A stretch of DNA of 64,000 nucleotides from Durusdinium trenchii (GCA_963970005.1 CAXAMN010026461.1:549046-613045); one strand, 5' to 3'; positions 23,977-36,064 are shown, counted from the first letter of the stretch. The notes: generated by a model not told the origin, from the sequence alone. Program-made: numbers and translations.

Positions 23977-25689
23977 TTTCGGTTGACGCTGTTCGTCCCG
24001 CCCTCCGCCTTTAAGAGAGAATTTATAAAGTGGGGATGTTTTTTCATTAGGACATCTCCCGTGCTAGTTTTCCATACTCACACTTGCCTACTCATTGCAC
24101 GCTTGCCGCGTGTCAGTGTGTATGTGTAAGTGTCAATGTCGAAGTGTCAGTGTATGTAGTGCGACTGTAGTGGAAGTGTCAGTGTGTAAGTGTAAGTGTC
24201 GAAGTGTCAGTGTTCAAAGGATTTTCCGGAAGAACCCTTCGCAATGCTTTCGGGAAAAACAAAACAAAAAGATTTCAACTAGTAATCAATAAAATCAACA
24301 CATAATGTTTAAAATGGGAACTCTAATATAAAGATAAAGAAGACTAAAAAGCGTAGACGTGATTGCAGGTGACATTTTTTTTGTAAGGCCAAACAGGGTA
24401 GACATTATTGTAGGGGGTAAAGTTGTATTTATTAGATCTCTAATGTAATGGGCTAACCCCTTGTGGAAAAGAGTTGTGCAATAGTGTGATATAGTTTGAT
24501 AAGGGATTAAACAAGAAAATAACAAAAGAACTCAACAAGAACCAAAAGGAATTCAATCGTCGTACCAGAGCAAAGTGCAAACAATATATTTGAGAGGGTA
24601 TTATCATTGAACAATGAAAAACAACGTAGGCATTAATCCAGGGGCGTGTTATTATTAAAGCGAAAAGGGGCAGACATTAATGTAGAGGGTGTTCTTATTC
24701 AAGGTTTCTTGTATACTGGGCCACTGTGCTAACCCCTTTGTGGAATAGTGTTTTCTTGTGATATTTTGATAAGATGAATCTACACTCCCGAAAAGTTACG
24801 TGGGCCCGGGTTGAATGGGACACTGAAAGACCGTGTTTCTCTACAAACCTGTGGCTTTCAGGGTCGATGTTAGTTTTCCACAGGGTAATAAGAAAATAAA
24901 AAAGAAATAACAGTAACAATAAAGCAACTTGATAAAAGAGTTTTAAAAAATATAATCAAGAGGAAAGGAAATAAATACATAGGGAATCGATAGAAAAAAA
25001 GTTTTCAAAAGGGAGTTCACAAATAAAGCTCTTAAAAATGAAAGACGTAGGCGTCATTGTAGGAGATGTTACAGTATTATTGAGGCCAAACAGGGCAGAC
25101 ACTATTGTAGGGGTTTAAGTTCTATTATGCAAGATTTCTAGTGTATGGTCTAACCCAAACTGATTAAACAACTTAATGGCAAATCAAGAGGGGCCAAAAG
25201 GAATTTATATGGAAAGAGATTAAAATCAAAGAGAATGTAGACGGGAATCATTACAATTCAAATGGATTTGTGCTAAAACCCTGCTGTTTTTAGACTGTTT
25301 GATAACTGTGCATTTTTGACCAACAAAAACAAAAAGCATGCAACAATATATGCATAGTAGTTCTTTTTAGTTCGAAAGCAACAAATAAGGGATGTCTAAA
25401 AGAAATACAAACCAAAAAACAACAAAACAAAAACAAAAGCCAAAAACAAACTGCACGAGAAAACTGTTGTGTTTGTTTTTTCTGTTTGCTCCCCAATGCT
25501 AAAAATGAGGGTTTCCTGTACAGTTTAATATATATATATGTTTTGTAAAATGGCAGGTCTTTGCACCTTTTTCAAAAACGCATGGGTAGTCGTCAGCTGA
25601 TGAGGACCACTGATTTCTGATAGGGTCACACCATAGCTTTTGTATGGGCAAGCCCACAGAAAACAACTCTAAGTAGATCATGGGTGTCC

Positions 25690-25800
25690 ATATAGAAATA
25701 CATATAGTTATACATATATATATAGTTACGTTTTTAAATTTACATGCTAATATACATATATAGTACAGAAAGAGAGAGAAAGAGAGAGAGAGAGAGACCT
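25690..25800. repeat. TA and GA microsatellites
   Basis: ATATATATA runs are followed by (GA)n near 25,770. The region 25,260-27,100 otherwise shows no supported gene. Confidence 0.75.
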
Positions 25801-27105
25801 GCTGATACCTGTACTTTTGGAAACTTGAAGTACGTGCACAAGTATCAAGAGCAAAGTACCACATGTATGCATATCACAATTCATTGTCAGCTATGAATCA
25901 ACAGCGAAAAAGTTGGTCCATACCTCCGCATCAAATGAATCAGCATCAAAACGGGCATGCTTTCTTCTTGCTTATATCATATGCACGTCTATTTGCTTAT
26001 GAACAGCCTGAAGCAACCACCCACCATTTGACACGAATACAAACGAGCTTACACCTCAAAGGGAACCAAAGCCAATCCTAACCGATGCAGCCTTGCAGAA
26101 ACCTGGAGAGGGTCCCAAAATACAAATCTACCAATTGTTCAGGTCCATCTCTGGACATGACCAACACATCGGCGCGAAAGCTTTGGTATTTTGGTACCCT
26201 CTCCACTTACTTGTTTAATTTGTGACGGATTTGGATTGGTTTTATGGACACCTCAAAAGGTTCTGGTGATGCTGCTTACAAGCAGACAACTTCGCTTTTA
26301 AGTTAAGCAAATGCCTTATCAACACAAATGTTTTTAGCCTGATGTTCCTTGTGTTGATATAGAGGAGTTAAGTCATTGCAATGAATAGCAAGCTTCTATT
26401 GCTGCATTCCAAGAAGTTACATGCAGGGGATGGACAATTCTTCTTTACGCCAACGGCGTTGTTTGCGACCCCAGAAGAAATTGTGTTTTTCGGCTTGGAT
26501 GACATTAGTAGGTATGCAAAAGGGTTGATGTTTGATATGTTTGGTGGGGATTGGGATTTGGTGGGAGGCTAATGACGTTGGTTTGGATGTGCTTCGAAAA
26601 TGATGTCACATGCCTTCAACGATACATAGCAAGAAGGACCACGCCTGCAACATCGACACAGGCTGATGCTGTAGGTGAAATCCCGGATCTTTTGCAACAA
26701 TGCGACCAAAGATCAGTGGCAGGCAGAGGGAGAGCTCTGTCGCAAGGCGATGCGCCACTGAGAAAAAAACAGATTGCTTGATATGGGAGCCGCCCACTGC
26801 ATGTATGTCAGAGTGAGAAGCACAAAAGACTTGTTTATGTATATAAGCAGAAAAACATAATACAAAAAGCGACACTTCAAGTCAAAAAGACTTGTGACCA
26901 CCGCGTAAAAAGAAACACCCTGAACACGCTTCCTGACTGGGAACACCAATCACAAGACGTGATGTTTAACAAACACGAGAACAAAACAAAGCAACAAAAC
27001 TGCTACGAAAAACGCATCCCCCCTGAAACCAGAAATTGAAGGCAGAACCTGACTAGGGAGGATGAAAAAACGACCTGGAATGTTGTAAAATATTGTAAAT
27101 ACAGT

Positions 27106-27185
27106 TCTTATGACAGACGGTGTGAACACCGAAGGCTTTTGATCTCGAAAGCTAGGAAAACAGGTGCGGCCCTTGAGTCATCAAG
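27106..27185 (+). repeat. 5' LTR (80 bp)
   Basis: It begins TCTTATGACAGACGG and ends GAGTCATCAAG. It is identical to the 3' copy except at position 4. An LTR of 80 bp is unusually short; an alternative core from TGACAG to TCATCA would be 73 bp. Confidence 0.8.
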
Positions 27186-27198
27186 GGTTATGAGCCCA
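27186..27198 (+). promoter_or_regulatory. primer-binding site, Met half-tRNA type
   Basis: Immediately after the LTR the sequence GGTTATGAGCCC is the reverse complement of a Met-tRNA anticodon stem-loop (GGGCTCATAACC, with CAT at its centre). Copia of Drosophila primes from a tRNA-iMet fragment cleaved in this same region, so a half-tRNA primer is the natural reading. Confidence 0.6.
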
Positions 27199-27326
27199 AA
27201 AGGCGTGGGGGTGAAGGAGCTCCAAGGGGGCGAAGTCCGACTACAAGAAGGCTCCGGCATGAGCAGGGTGCGAAGTTCACTCCGAACGGCGCCAAGGTCG
27301 CACCTGGGCCGCCTCCTGATGCTTCG

Positions 27327-29494
27327 TTGCCGCCTTTTCCCACCAGTGACTCAGCTGAAATTAGTTTCCTGCAGGGCTACGAATGGCTGGAATCACGCCG
27401 TCGCGGTCGTGGAGATGAACAATGGCTTCCAGCAAGCTTGAGAGAAGGGAAGACATTCCTGGCAAGAGACGATCGCGCTGATCGACTTGAGAACGAGGTG
27501 CAAGGTTTGAAGATGTCGCTTCAAAAGATGCAAGATGGAGCTACGATCTGGCAGTCGGCCATGGGCTCCAAAGAAGCACCACCAGCGCCTCCACCAGAGA
27601 TGTTGCCAGGGAAGAACTACTTGGTCGACGTGCACCTGATCCATTTCTAAGTGGCCACGATCTTCATGGCGTTGCAAGTGGAGCCAATGGTCGCATGAAT
27701 CCAGGCGGTCGAGATGGAGGTCTTCCACATGATGACCCATCTGGTGGAAACTATGGCCGTTGGCGTGGTGCGGACAGTCCCGCTCCGGTTCCGTTGCCAT
27801 GGAATGAAGGAACGGCCAATGGCAAGGCAGAGCTCGCTGAGCTTTCGGCAGACGCCTCGCCGCTGGAGCTTGGCGATTGGCTGGGAGTCTGTGGCCCCGT
27901 CCTTCGGGACATCTCCCAGGTCAGTGCCAGATGGTGGAATCTGACTTTGCGGGAGGCTCAATGTTTCTATGAAAGGTGGAAGATTTCATCACCTTTGGAG
28001 CGAGTGCAAATCAATCCTCGCTTGTCGGATGAGCTGCTGGACGGTGGCTACCAGAGGACTGAACAGAGGGGAGTGAATTTGCTTCTGAGGGCCATTCCGG
28101 CCGACCAACAGCCGGCTTTGATCTCCGCCCGTGAGTTGAACTCCACGGCACTGCTGTTTCGCTTGCTGGTGAGGTACCAGCCTGGTGGCTCTGGCGAGAA
28201 GGCTATTTTTGCTTTCAAAGTTGACAGTTTTGGACAAGAGAGCCACGGTCACCGAACTTGCAGCAGCCTTGAGGTCCTGGCGACGCCACTTTGCCAGGGC
28301 TGGTGAGATCGATGCAGTGCTTCCTGATGGCATTCTGTTGCTGGCAGCCTTGGAGCCAGCCTGTACGATGATTGCAGCTCAGGACTGTCAGGCAGCTTTC
28401 CGTTTGGCTCAGAGCCGGCTGCAGCTTGGGATCGACCAACGACCTCATCTTCAGGATGTTTGGCGGTTCAGCCAATGTCTGCTAGCTGAGGCAGAGACGC
28501 TGTCATTGATGATCAATGCACCCATCGCGACGCCCTCACCTATTAAGGTCAAGCAGATGGAAGCTCCAGCTGCGGCAACTGCGACCTCCGGTGGCTCCAT
28601 GGAGAAGGGCAAGGGTATTTCCACGGCGGTTCAGCCGTGCAGGTACTTCCGCTCCGACACGGGATGCAAAACTGGAAAAAATTGCAAGCGGTCGCGTTCG
28701 TGGAACGGGGTGGAGGACAAGAACGCTCGATGTTGGATTTGTGGGGCAAAAGACCATCGCAAGTCAGAGTGCAAGTTGAAAGGCCAACCACCCAAGGGCT
28801 CCAACAAGGAGGGCAAGTCTGCTGGTGAACCTGGCGCAGGTTCAGGGGGAGGAAAGGGCAATGGAAAGGGCAATGCTTCCAAAACGACTGGCCCTGGTTC
28901 GTCGACCTCAACGACTACCTCAACACCGCCCAAGCTTCAGGAGATGGACGCTGGTGGGCTGATGCCGCATGGTGAACCTGGAGATGGGACAGTGACCAAA
29001 GCCACAACGAGTGAAGTCTTGCTTCAAGAGGCGACAAAATTGTTGAAGTCGCTCAGAGCTCCCCAGCTGCGTGTGATCAAGGTGAGCCACTGGACTATGA
29101 CAACAATGCCATGATGGTCCTCTTGGATTCGGGAGCAACCCATGCATTGAGGCCTGCAAGCTGTGCAGGGGAGTGGGACAATGCAACCCCCACGGACTAT
29201 GAAGAAGAAGAGCATGTCCCCGAGATTGGGGAGAATGAAGATGCTACGATCCGGAAGAGCTCTATGGTGAGGATTTTGAAGTGGCAAGGTGGTGCTGGAC
29301 AGGCATCAACAGCACCTGAAACCTTGCGACGAAGGTCTAATCAGACCTGGGAAAGGCAAGAAGAAGAGCCATCGTCGCCTGGCATTTCGGCCATCCAGGC
29401 CGTGACAGAAGCAGCTGGAGAAGCAGAAAAGGCTGCTCGAAACGCCTTGAGGGCGGCAATGCAGCTGATCGTGCTGCCGAAAGCGCTGAAGTAG
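27327..29494 (+). pseudogene. gag-protease remnant of copia-like element
   Basis: Four overlapping plus-strand frames make up one broken gag-pol start. A gag core lies at 27,695-28,306 (LELGDWLGVCGPVLRDIS, then WW), and a frameshift near 28,205 leads into 28,185-29,114. That part carries a CCCH-like motif (C-x8-C-x5-C-x3-R, the last His replaced) and a perfect CCHC zinc knuckle, CWICGAKDHRKSEC. A second frame change near 29,090 leads to LLDSGATHALRP, the active-site loop of a retroviral-type aspartic protease. The last shift could be a genuine gag-pol frameshift; the others look like decay. After the protease start, a short tail containing NPWNRFQKMNAGKGWS runs to a stop near 29,670 and may be the polyprotein C-terminus left after the deletion. 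Confidence 0.7.
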
Positions 29495-29705
29495 TGTCTG
29501 AGAGGCTGCAAAGGGCTGCAGAAAAGCCTGTTTCCACGAACAGCCAACTGGCTGAGAAGGTTCCTACGAATCCGTGGAACCGATTTCAGAAGATGAACGC
29601 CGGGAAAGGCTGGTCAATGGACCGAATGAGAGCCGAGTACTGGAAAAGCTCGGCTGGACGAAAGCCTTGAGCCTAGTGTCCTTTTTTCCCGATGTTTCGC
29701 TAGCA

Positions 29706-29718
29706 GCGAAAGGGGGAG
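29706..29718 (+). promoter_or_regulatory. polypurine tract
   Basis: GCGAAAGGGGGAG lies directly upstream of the 3' LTR, where a plus-strand primer is expected. Confidence 0.7.
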
Positions 29719-29798
29719 TCTCATGACAGACGGTGTGAACACCGAAGGCTTTTGATCTCGAAAGCTAGGAAAACAGGTGCGGCCCTTGAGTCATCAAG
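29719..29798 (+). repeat. 3' LTR (80 bp)
   Basis: It matches the 5' LTR at 79 of 80 positions and is followed by ACAGT, the right-hand target duplication. Confidence 0.8.
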
Positions 29799-29803
29799 AC
29801 AGT

Positions 29804-32088
29804 ATTTCAAGAACACAACGTTCTTGACACCAAAAATGAAATCGCCAAAAACCTCAATGTGTTAACATGTTCAACCAACACCACCCTTGGCACAATCGCG
29901 AAAAAGACTCCGGGTCTAACTACGCCATAGCCTTGTTTAAGCAAAGTTAGAAGGGTGATGGTCTTTGAAACAAAAAGCACGGCATAAAATGCTTCAAGAA
30001 TAACATAAAGCATACTTCAAGGAATGAGTGTCACATTAGGACAAGGTTTCTATTCATAAACCACACATTTGTTCACAGAGTAGGAGAAAAATTGTGTTCG
30101 TTTTGGAGACTATTGGTGTCTATTTAGGACACAGGTTTCGATCTAGGACGTTGGTTTCTTTTTAGGGCACAAGTTCATACCCAACAGGACCTTGATCTAT
30201 ATTTACTGGACCAAGTTGCAAATTCTCCTAAGAACCAAACCCATATTTGGTGTATGCATGTTTATGATACAAAACCACGCTTTTGTGCTGAGGGTGATGT
30301 GAAGGACATGTCCTTTACAAGGATCCCATTCTGATCTAACGGTGGTAGAGCGCTCATGCTCCTTGCAAGGCTCGATATTGTTTTGATTGCTATGGCCTAT
30401 AGTTTGACGCCATCCCATTTGTACAAAATAGTGTTTCATGCTCTGACTCACTGACATGGAAATGGAAAATAGGACGCTGGAAGACCATGTTGGTTTTCAC
30501 TTCCAATGACCAACTTGACTGATGAGGTGACAAACACACGCAAAGACACCTCGAGATGATCGTCGACCAACCATCCGCGCCGCTGCGCGATGCATCCTGC
30601 CTTCCTGGGCAGTGGGGTTCAGCAGCACCGTGGTGATCTTCAGCTTGCGGCCCTCAACCAAGGAGCATGGGAAAGCACCAGTGTCCTTGTCCGGCAGCAC
30701 GAAACCGCGCTGGTCCTGGCACGCGCATGGTCATGGCGCTTATGGGGGATAAACCTCGAAATATCGTCCAATAGGGTCCTATTGGCGGTTATGTACCGTG
30801 TGTTCTTTAATCACTCTGGGTCCAAGAACCCCAAATTTGATTCTCTTCAGCTGGCAAACAAAATTGGTAGCCTTTCTGAAGAGTGACACTTGTTTTGATT
30901 ATCATTTCAGACTAAACAGTTTATATAGTCATCTATAGTCTATAGAGTCTGTGGTCTGTGTCCCGTGCAAAGTCGAAGGAAAAAAAACCTGCTGATGAAT
31001 ACCATTGAGGAGTTGAGGACCAAAGCAATCTCAGGAATTGAACATGAGAACTGTTCATTACACAACAAAGTTTGTTGCACAAAAACAGCTAGGCTAGGAG
31101 CACACTCTGAACACACAACGGGATTTGTTTTTGTTGTTTTTAAATGTTGGGTAACACACTGGCAACAAAAAGAGCATGTTCCCAGAAAAATTGGGAACAA
31201 ACACATTCACAACGACTGGGTTGCCTTGTTATGTGAAACCCACTCGCAAAGACTAGATGTGGGTGTCAGGTGTGTCATTTGAAAACATGAACCATCGGAA
31301 AGGAAAGGCACCTGCAAGTCCCAAAATGAAGTAGGCGGAAATGAACTTGCAAAAAACAGTGTTGTGTTCTTGACAACACGGGGCAGTTTCACGGAGAATG
31401 AAAACTGACAAATGACGAGAGCATGTGAACAAACAATGGGGTCAGTGTTGTTCTCTTGAAAGCATTGGAGAATCCCGCTGTCAACAAAAAACGGTCTGCT
31501 TTCTTGAGAAGGATTCTGAGGAGACCATCCAAGAATGGGGAAACCAATTTAGGAGCAAAGAACCGGGCGTTGTTCTTTTGAATAAACTGGCGGAACCCAT
31601 CAGCAAAGCCAGGTTGAGAGCTTCTTTTCCTAAAGCAACTGGGGGGGGGACCTTCACAGCCACGACGCGGGAAAATAAATTTCCTTGGCCAACCATGAGG
31701 ACATTTGAGAACGAGGCTGTCTGGTTGTGGGCACCCAGCCATTTTGGCTGACGGTCAACCAATGGGCCAGACTGGTTGCTTCTAATCCACACCCATGTCA
31801 TCTCCTGCAGCTTCAGCGCTTCCCCATCTGCCTCTGCTTGAAACACTTCCCCCGCCGCCAGCTGCCCCTGAACCGCACTGGTCGCCGACTTCGCGGAATG
31901 CAGGAGCAACGGCCTCCATGCGCGGCTCGGGTCCGCATGGACCCCTGCGTTTCCACCGGTTGCGGTTTAAATCTTAAGCCGGGGCCTTTTTGAACTTCGA
32001 TGAACACCCAGCCTTCAGCAGTCAGAGACCTTGCCGCCTGTATCGGATTCTATCGGAGGCACTGGATTTGAGTGAGAATTGGGAGCTA
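29804..32088. other. no supported gene
   Basis: Moderately AT-rich sequence with short ORFs only. A minus-strand frame at 31,481-31,909 is open for 142 codons, but lacks recognisable motifs or splice support. Confidence 0.35.
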
Positions 32089-32145
32089 CCAGTACCTTCT
32101 TGTTACTAGTAGTAACGTGCCTTGTTACTAGTTTCTACTGAGATT
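32089..32145 (+). repeat. R1 dispersed repeat, copy 5 (degenerate)
   Basis: CTTCTTGTTACTAGTAGTAA and CCTTGTTACTAGTTTC modules remain, of the TTACTAG variant also seen in copy 3. Confidence 0.55.
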
Positions 32146-32639
32146 AATTTAAGGTCGGGGGAGTGTTGGAGGCAACTCATCCCAAGCATCCAAACGCATC
32201 CAAGCAGATAAAGGCAACTTCTCCAACTTCTCTGGCCTTTCTGCCTGCCAACGCGTGCTTCCAGAGCCCAAGCGCTTCAGCCGTGCAGGGATGCCAAAGT
32301 CATATCTCACCTTGTCAGTTGGGTGACCGAAGGGTGAAGGCTTCGAGGAGAATCAGACTGAGTCGACTGAGCACGAGTTGGGAATTCTTTGCTTGGAGGT
32401 CATGAAGGTCTAGGCGTGAAATCCGCCGACCGCGGCCTAGGCCTGAGCGGAGCGGAGCCGGCGTGTGCCTGTTGAGGGACTCCGGTGAACGGTGGACCAA
32501 CATATAGTTTCACGATGGATATGTTGATGGATGTGAGGTCGTTTTCAATGCCCCGTGGTGCCAAATATCCTGCCGGAGTGACCTTGCATTAATAGTATTT
32601 TGTGCTTCTGCTTGCTCTTGCTCTCCTTCTCTTCCTCTT

Positions 32640-32830
32640 CCATAAAAAGAGACAGCGCAAGGGAAAGAGACCGGGTAAACAGAGCAAGACGATGCGAAAG
32701 CGGAAGAGACAGAAAAGAGGCAGAGAAAGAGGACGAGAAAAGGGAGACACAGAGAAACAGGAGAAAGAGCCAGAGAAGGCGAAAGGAAAAAAAAATGGAG
32801 TAGAAAGAGAAAGAGCAAGAGAAAAAGATA
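32640..32830 (+). repeat. purine-rich AAGAGACAG tract
   Basis: A ~190-bp, nearly all-purine stretch with GAGAAAG and AAGAGACAG phrases. Both strands stay open for 60-116 codons only because of composition. Confidence 0.55.
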
Positions 32831-33886
32831 AGCTGCGCCTGCGCCTGCCCTGCTTGCCTGCCCGGCCCCATCTTGGGCGTAAGCCTTGAAATCATCGGTT
32901 CTCTCTCTAAGATCGACTTGAAGAACTATCGTCTCCCTGAAAATCTACTTGCTTTGATGCGTGGCAAACAGCAGGAGTTCTTGTCCCCAGATTTTTCCAC
33001 CACGTTCACATCCCCAGCTCATGGAAAGCTCCTCTTCCATTTATTCGGCCAAGAAAACTCCATGAACCGTCACAAAATTTCTGGGACAACCATGAATTGG
33101 TGCTGGAGCCCGCCAAAGAGGAAAAAACACAACACTTGGTTCACTAGAAAGAATTGAAGAACAGCCTTGGACACAGTTTGGGGCACAGATTGTCACGCAC
33201 AAAATGCCATCCAAGACCGGGACCCCTGATTTAGTGGGAATTGCACCAAACAACCAGAGAGTGGGACATATCCAACCAAGTTGCATGGTCACAGCCAACG
33301 ATCAGCAGCATGCCACGGCGCTGGTCTTTGTTCAGATATCGCCAGGCTGCATAGGCCATGGCCTGGCCAGGGACAGCTCGGCACGGCTCAACGAGCACTC
33401 GTCTTTCGCGTCGTTGGCACTGAGGGGGAATGAAGGACGTGACCCGATCTCATGAGTGAAAGCCAGGAATGTGATGGAATTCAGGATTGGCTGCCAAGCC
33501 ATCAAAGTCTGTTGCCCAAACGGGCGATCAATTTTTGGATGTCTATGAGGAAGTACTCGGTGTGTTTTGCCCCACAGCGCAGATGTAAAAAAAAAGCAGC
33601 CTGTGCGTCCATGAGTTCCAGGTGAAGGACGACACAAGCTGACCCAGGCATTGCTCAGTTCTTGATACCTGACCACTTAGAGTGCAGCTCTCGCCTTTTT
33701 AAGGGCCATGCCACCAAGCCTGATAAAAAATGCGAATGCCCCAATGCCCAGTCTGATATGAATACTTCGGGTGCTCGGTCTTTGCAAACCATACGGTTTG
33801 CAATATTCACGAAAATTGTCACAAAATAAAGATAAATTGTAGCAAAAATACGCAATCATAAATTTCCACAAAATTAAAAATATATA

Positions 33887-35640
33887 TCCGCCGACCCCAC
33901 TCGTGGGATGAGGCGTGACTGTTGATGGCTAAGGCTATGATTAAGGCTAAGGCTAAGGCTATATATACTTACGAAGGCTAAGGCTATACCTCCCCTACCC
34001 CTCCGGAGCCTTGTTGCAGTGACGAAAAGTACCCGAGATTTGTCCAAGATTTGTGCAAGATTTGCGCAAGATGTGTCCAAGTTCTTGCCAAATGTATGGT
34101 TTGCTTCCTACTGGGGATTGGGGCACCCTCTCCACCCGCGCGGGAAAATGAGCACGGTCCCTAAATGGTCCCGGGCTCGAATCCCGGGCTGGTCGCGGCC
34201 TGGTCCCTGCCAGTGCCCTTGGTTTTTGCTAGCTTTTGTAACGTTTTCCGCTGGATTTCTAGGATTTTCAACCGTTTTTGCAAGATTTACTCATGCCTTT
34301 CAGGTCTTTTGCGGAGTTTTTTCCAACATTTTCTGTGGTTCTTCTAGGTAGTTCTGTGGTTGTCTAAAGTCTCCATGTTGTTTTTTGGGTTCCCAGATTT
34401 TCAAGAAAAAATGCTAACTCATTTTCCTCGATGTTCTAACGTTTTCCGCTGGATTTCTAGGATTTTCTATGGTTTCTGTAAGATTTACTCATACCTTTCG
34501 TACCTTGTGCGAGGATTGTTCTAGGATTTTCTCTGCTTGTCTAGGGCCTCCGTGTTGTCCTTTTGGGTTCCCAGATTTTCAAAGAAAAATACTAACCCAT
34601 TTTCCTCGATTTTCTAACGTTGTCTGCTGGATTTCTAGGATGTTCCAAGGTTTTGTCAGTTTTACTCTCCACACGCGCGGAAAAATAAGCACGGTCCCCG
34701 GGCTCGAATCCCGGGCTGCTCGCGGCCTTGTTCCTTGCTAGTGTCTTTAGTTTTTCTACAGTTTCTAATCCGCCGACCCCACTCGTCGAATGAGGCGTGA
34801 CTGTTGATGGAGGCTAAGGCTTTGATTAAGGCTAAAGGCTAAGGCTAAGGCTATACTTACGAAGGCTAAGGCTATACCTCCCCTACCCCTCCGGAGCCTT
34901 GTTGCAGTGACGAAAAGTACCCGAGATTTGTCCAAGATTTGTGCAAGATTTGCGCAAGATGTGTCCAAGATTTTGCCAAATGTGTTGGTTTGCTTCTTAC
35001 TGGGGATTGGGGCACCCTCTCCACCCGCGCGGGAAAATGAGCACGGTCCCTAAATGGTGCCGGGCTCGAATCCCGGGCTGGTCGCGGCCTGGTCCCTGCC
35101 AGTGCCATTGGTTTTTCCTAGATTTTGTTATCGTTTTCCGCTGGACTTCTAGGATTTTCAAAGGTTTTTGTAAGAATTACTTATGCCTTTCAGACCTTTT
35201 GCGAGGGTGTTGTCCAGCATTTCCTCTGGCTTGTCTAGGTACTTCTAAAGGCTCCGTGTTGATTTTTGGGCTCCCAGATTTGCAAAGAAAAATGCTAACC
35301 CATTTTCCTCCATTTGCAAACGCTTTCCGCTGGATTTCTAGGATTTCCTAAGGCTTTTCTAAGATTTACTCATGCCTTTCATGCCTCTTGCGAGGGTTTC
35401 TCCAGGATTTTCTCTGGTTTTTCTAGATAGTTCTGTGGTTGTCTAGGGGCTCCGTGTTGTTTTTTGGGTTCCCAGATTTTCAAAGAAAAATGCTAACCCA
35501 TTTGCCGTGCTCTCTTCTGCATACTTTGGTGATGCAGTGACAGATCATGTCTCTAGGGGTTCCGTGTTGTTTTTCGGGTTCCCCGATTTTTAAAAAAAAA
35601 AAACTCTTAACCCATTAAACCTAGGCCATCCACTTGCCTG
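33887..35640. repeat. ~880-bp tandem duplicated block with nested repeats
   Basis: Two copies start at CCGCCGACCCCACTCGT (33,890 and 34,771) and share (AAGGCT)n runs, CAAGATTTGTGCAAGATTTG, a tRNA-like motif and several ~190-bp sub-units beginning CGTTTTCCGCTGGATTTCTA. The sub-units start near 34,235, 34,438, 34,616, 35,130 and 35,320. The block looks like a local segmental duplication of an already repetitive, non-coding element. Confidence 0.8.
34164..34200 (+). repeat. tRNA T-arm-like motif (B-box), three copies
   Basis: GTCCCGGGCTCGAATCCCGG can fold as a 5-bp stem with the 7-nt loop CTCGAAT, close to a T-arm and RNA polymerase III B-box. Copies recur near 34,697 and 35,060. No complete cloverleaf or clear A-box was found, so a tRNA-derived SINE relic is more likely than a tRNA gene. 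Confidence 0.4.
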
Positions 35641-35905
35641 GGGGTCGGCGGCTGCCAGGCGTTAGCCTGGTTAAATCAATATATATATATATAATAGTAA
35701 TAAAATAAAGTATATATAAATACTTTCAACAAATGGATCTATCTTGAAGTGCTCTTTAACAACTTGCTAAATCTCAAGTGTATGAATTAAAAAGGTCCTC
35801 AACAATCTCAACAAATGTACAGGTCCCCTGTAAAAAATAAAAGCCTCAAAAAGAAAAAGAATCAAAAAAAATAACAATAAACTATCAAAGCATTCACTCT
35901 CTCAT

Positions 35906-36064
35906 CTATTTTTTGTCGAAAGACCACCTCTGCCTCACGTCACGGTCCCCACCTCCCGCCTCATCTCTGAAGACGCGTGCGCTGAGGAAGTTCTGGGGCG
36001 TCGCCACCGTCTCGTCACGGCTGCCTCCGACTAACCAGACGACTGCAGAATCATGTCCCTCGCG
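35906..36064 (-). CDS. possible terminal exon of the ChaN-like gene
   Basis: A minus-strand frame begins after an acceptor-like AATGTGAG and ends at TAG. It encodes REGHDSAVVWLVGGSRDETV, TPQNFLSARVFRDEAGGG and a basic end. It lies on the same strand and downstream of the ChaN-like exons, but no splice chain connects it, so membership is a guess. Confidence 0.35.
   Translation of the reverse strand, partial: REGHDSAVVWLVGGSRDETVATPQNFLSARVFRDEAGGGDRDVRQRWSFDKK

Larger units (their letters stand above)
22340..25170. repeat. diverged AT-rich repeat blocks flanking the satellites
   Basis: Four diverged blocks share the phrases GGCAGACATTATTGTAGGGG, GTATACTGGGCTAACCCC, TTGTGGAATAGTGTT and TTTGATAAG. 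They lie around 22,340-22,470, 24,340-24,520, 24,640-24,780 and 25,030-25,170. The two satellite arrays sit between the first and second block, as if inserted into or expanded within an older tandem family of ~350-bp units. Confidence 0.5.
27106..29798 (+). mobile_element. Ty1/copia-like LTR retrotransposon, internally deleted
   Basis: An element of ~2.7 kb is bounded by 80-bp direct repeats (one mismatch) and flanked by a 5-bp direct repeat ACAGT (27,101-27,105 and 29,799-29,803), the expected target-site duplication. Between the repeats lie a primer-binding site, gag with two zinc motifs, the aspartic-protease start, a short C-terminal remnant and a polypurine tract. Integrase, reverse transcriptase and RNase H, which need ~3 kb, are absent. 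The element is therefore a non-autonomous deletion derivative whose gag is also frame-shifted. Ty1/copia order is inferred from gag-protease and the Met half-tRNA-type primer site, not from integrase. Confidence 0.8.

Noticed and set aside
23043..24129. ORFs of 334 and 348 codons on opposite strands
   Set aside because: They are produced by the stop-free 73-bp satellite in every frame; the peptides simply repeat with the array.
31737..31749. AGCCATTTTGGCT, 13 bases identical to the core of the dinoflagellate spliced leader
   Set aside because: The bases on both sides do not match the leader, the core is itself nearly palindromic, and no gene follows; not enough for a relict spliced leader.
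33930..34000. (AAGGCT)n as interstitial telomere
   Set aside because: Dinoflagellate telomeres are TTTAGGG-type; the hexamer differs and is part of the duplicated block.
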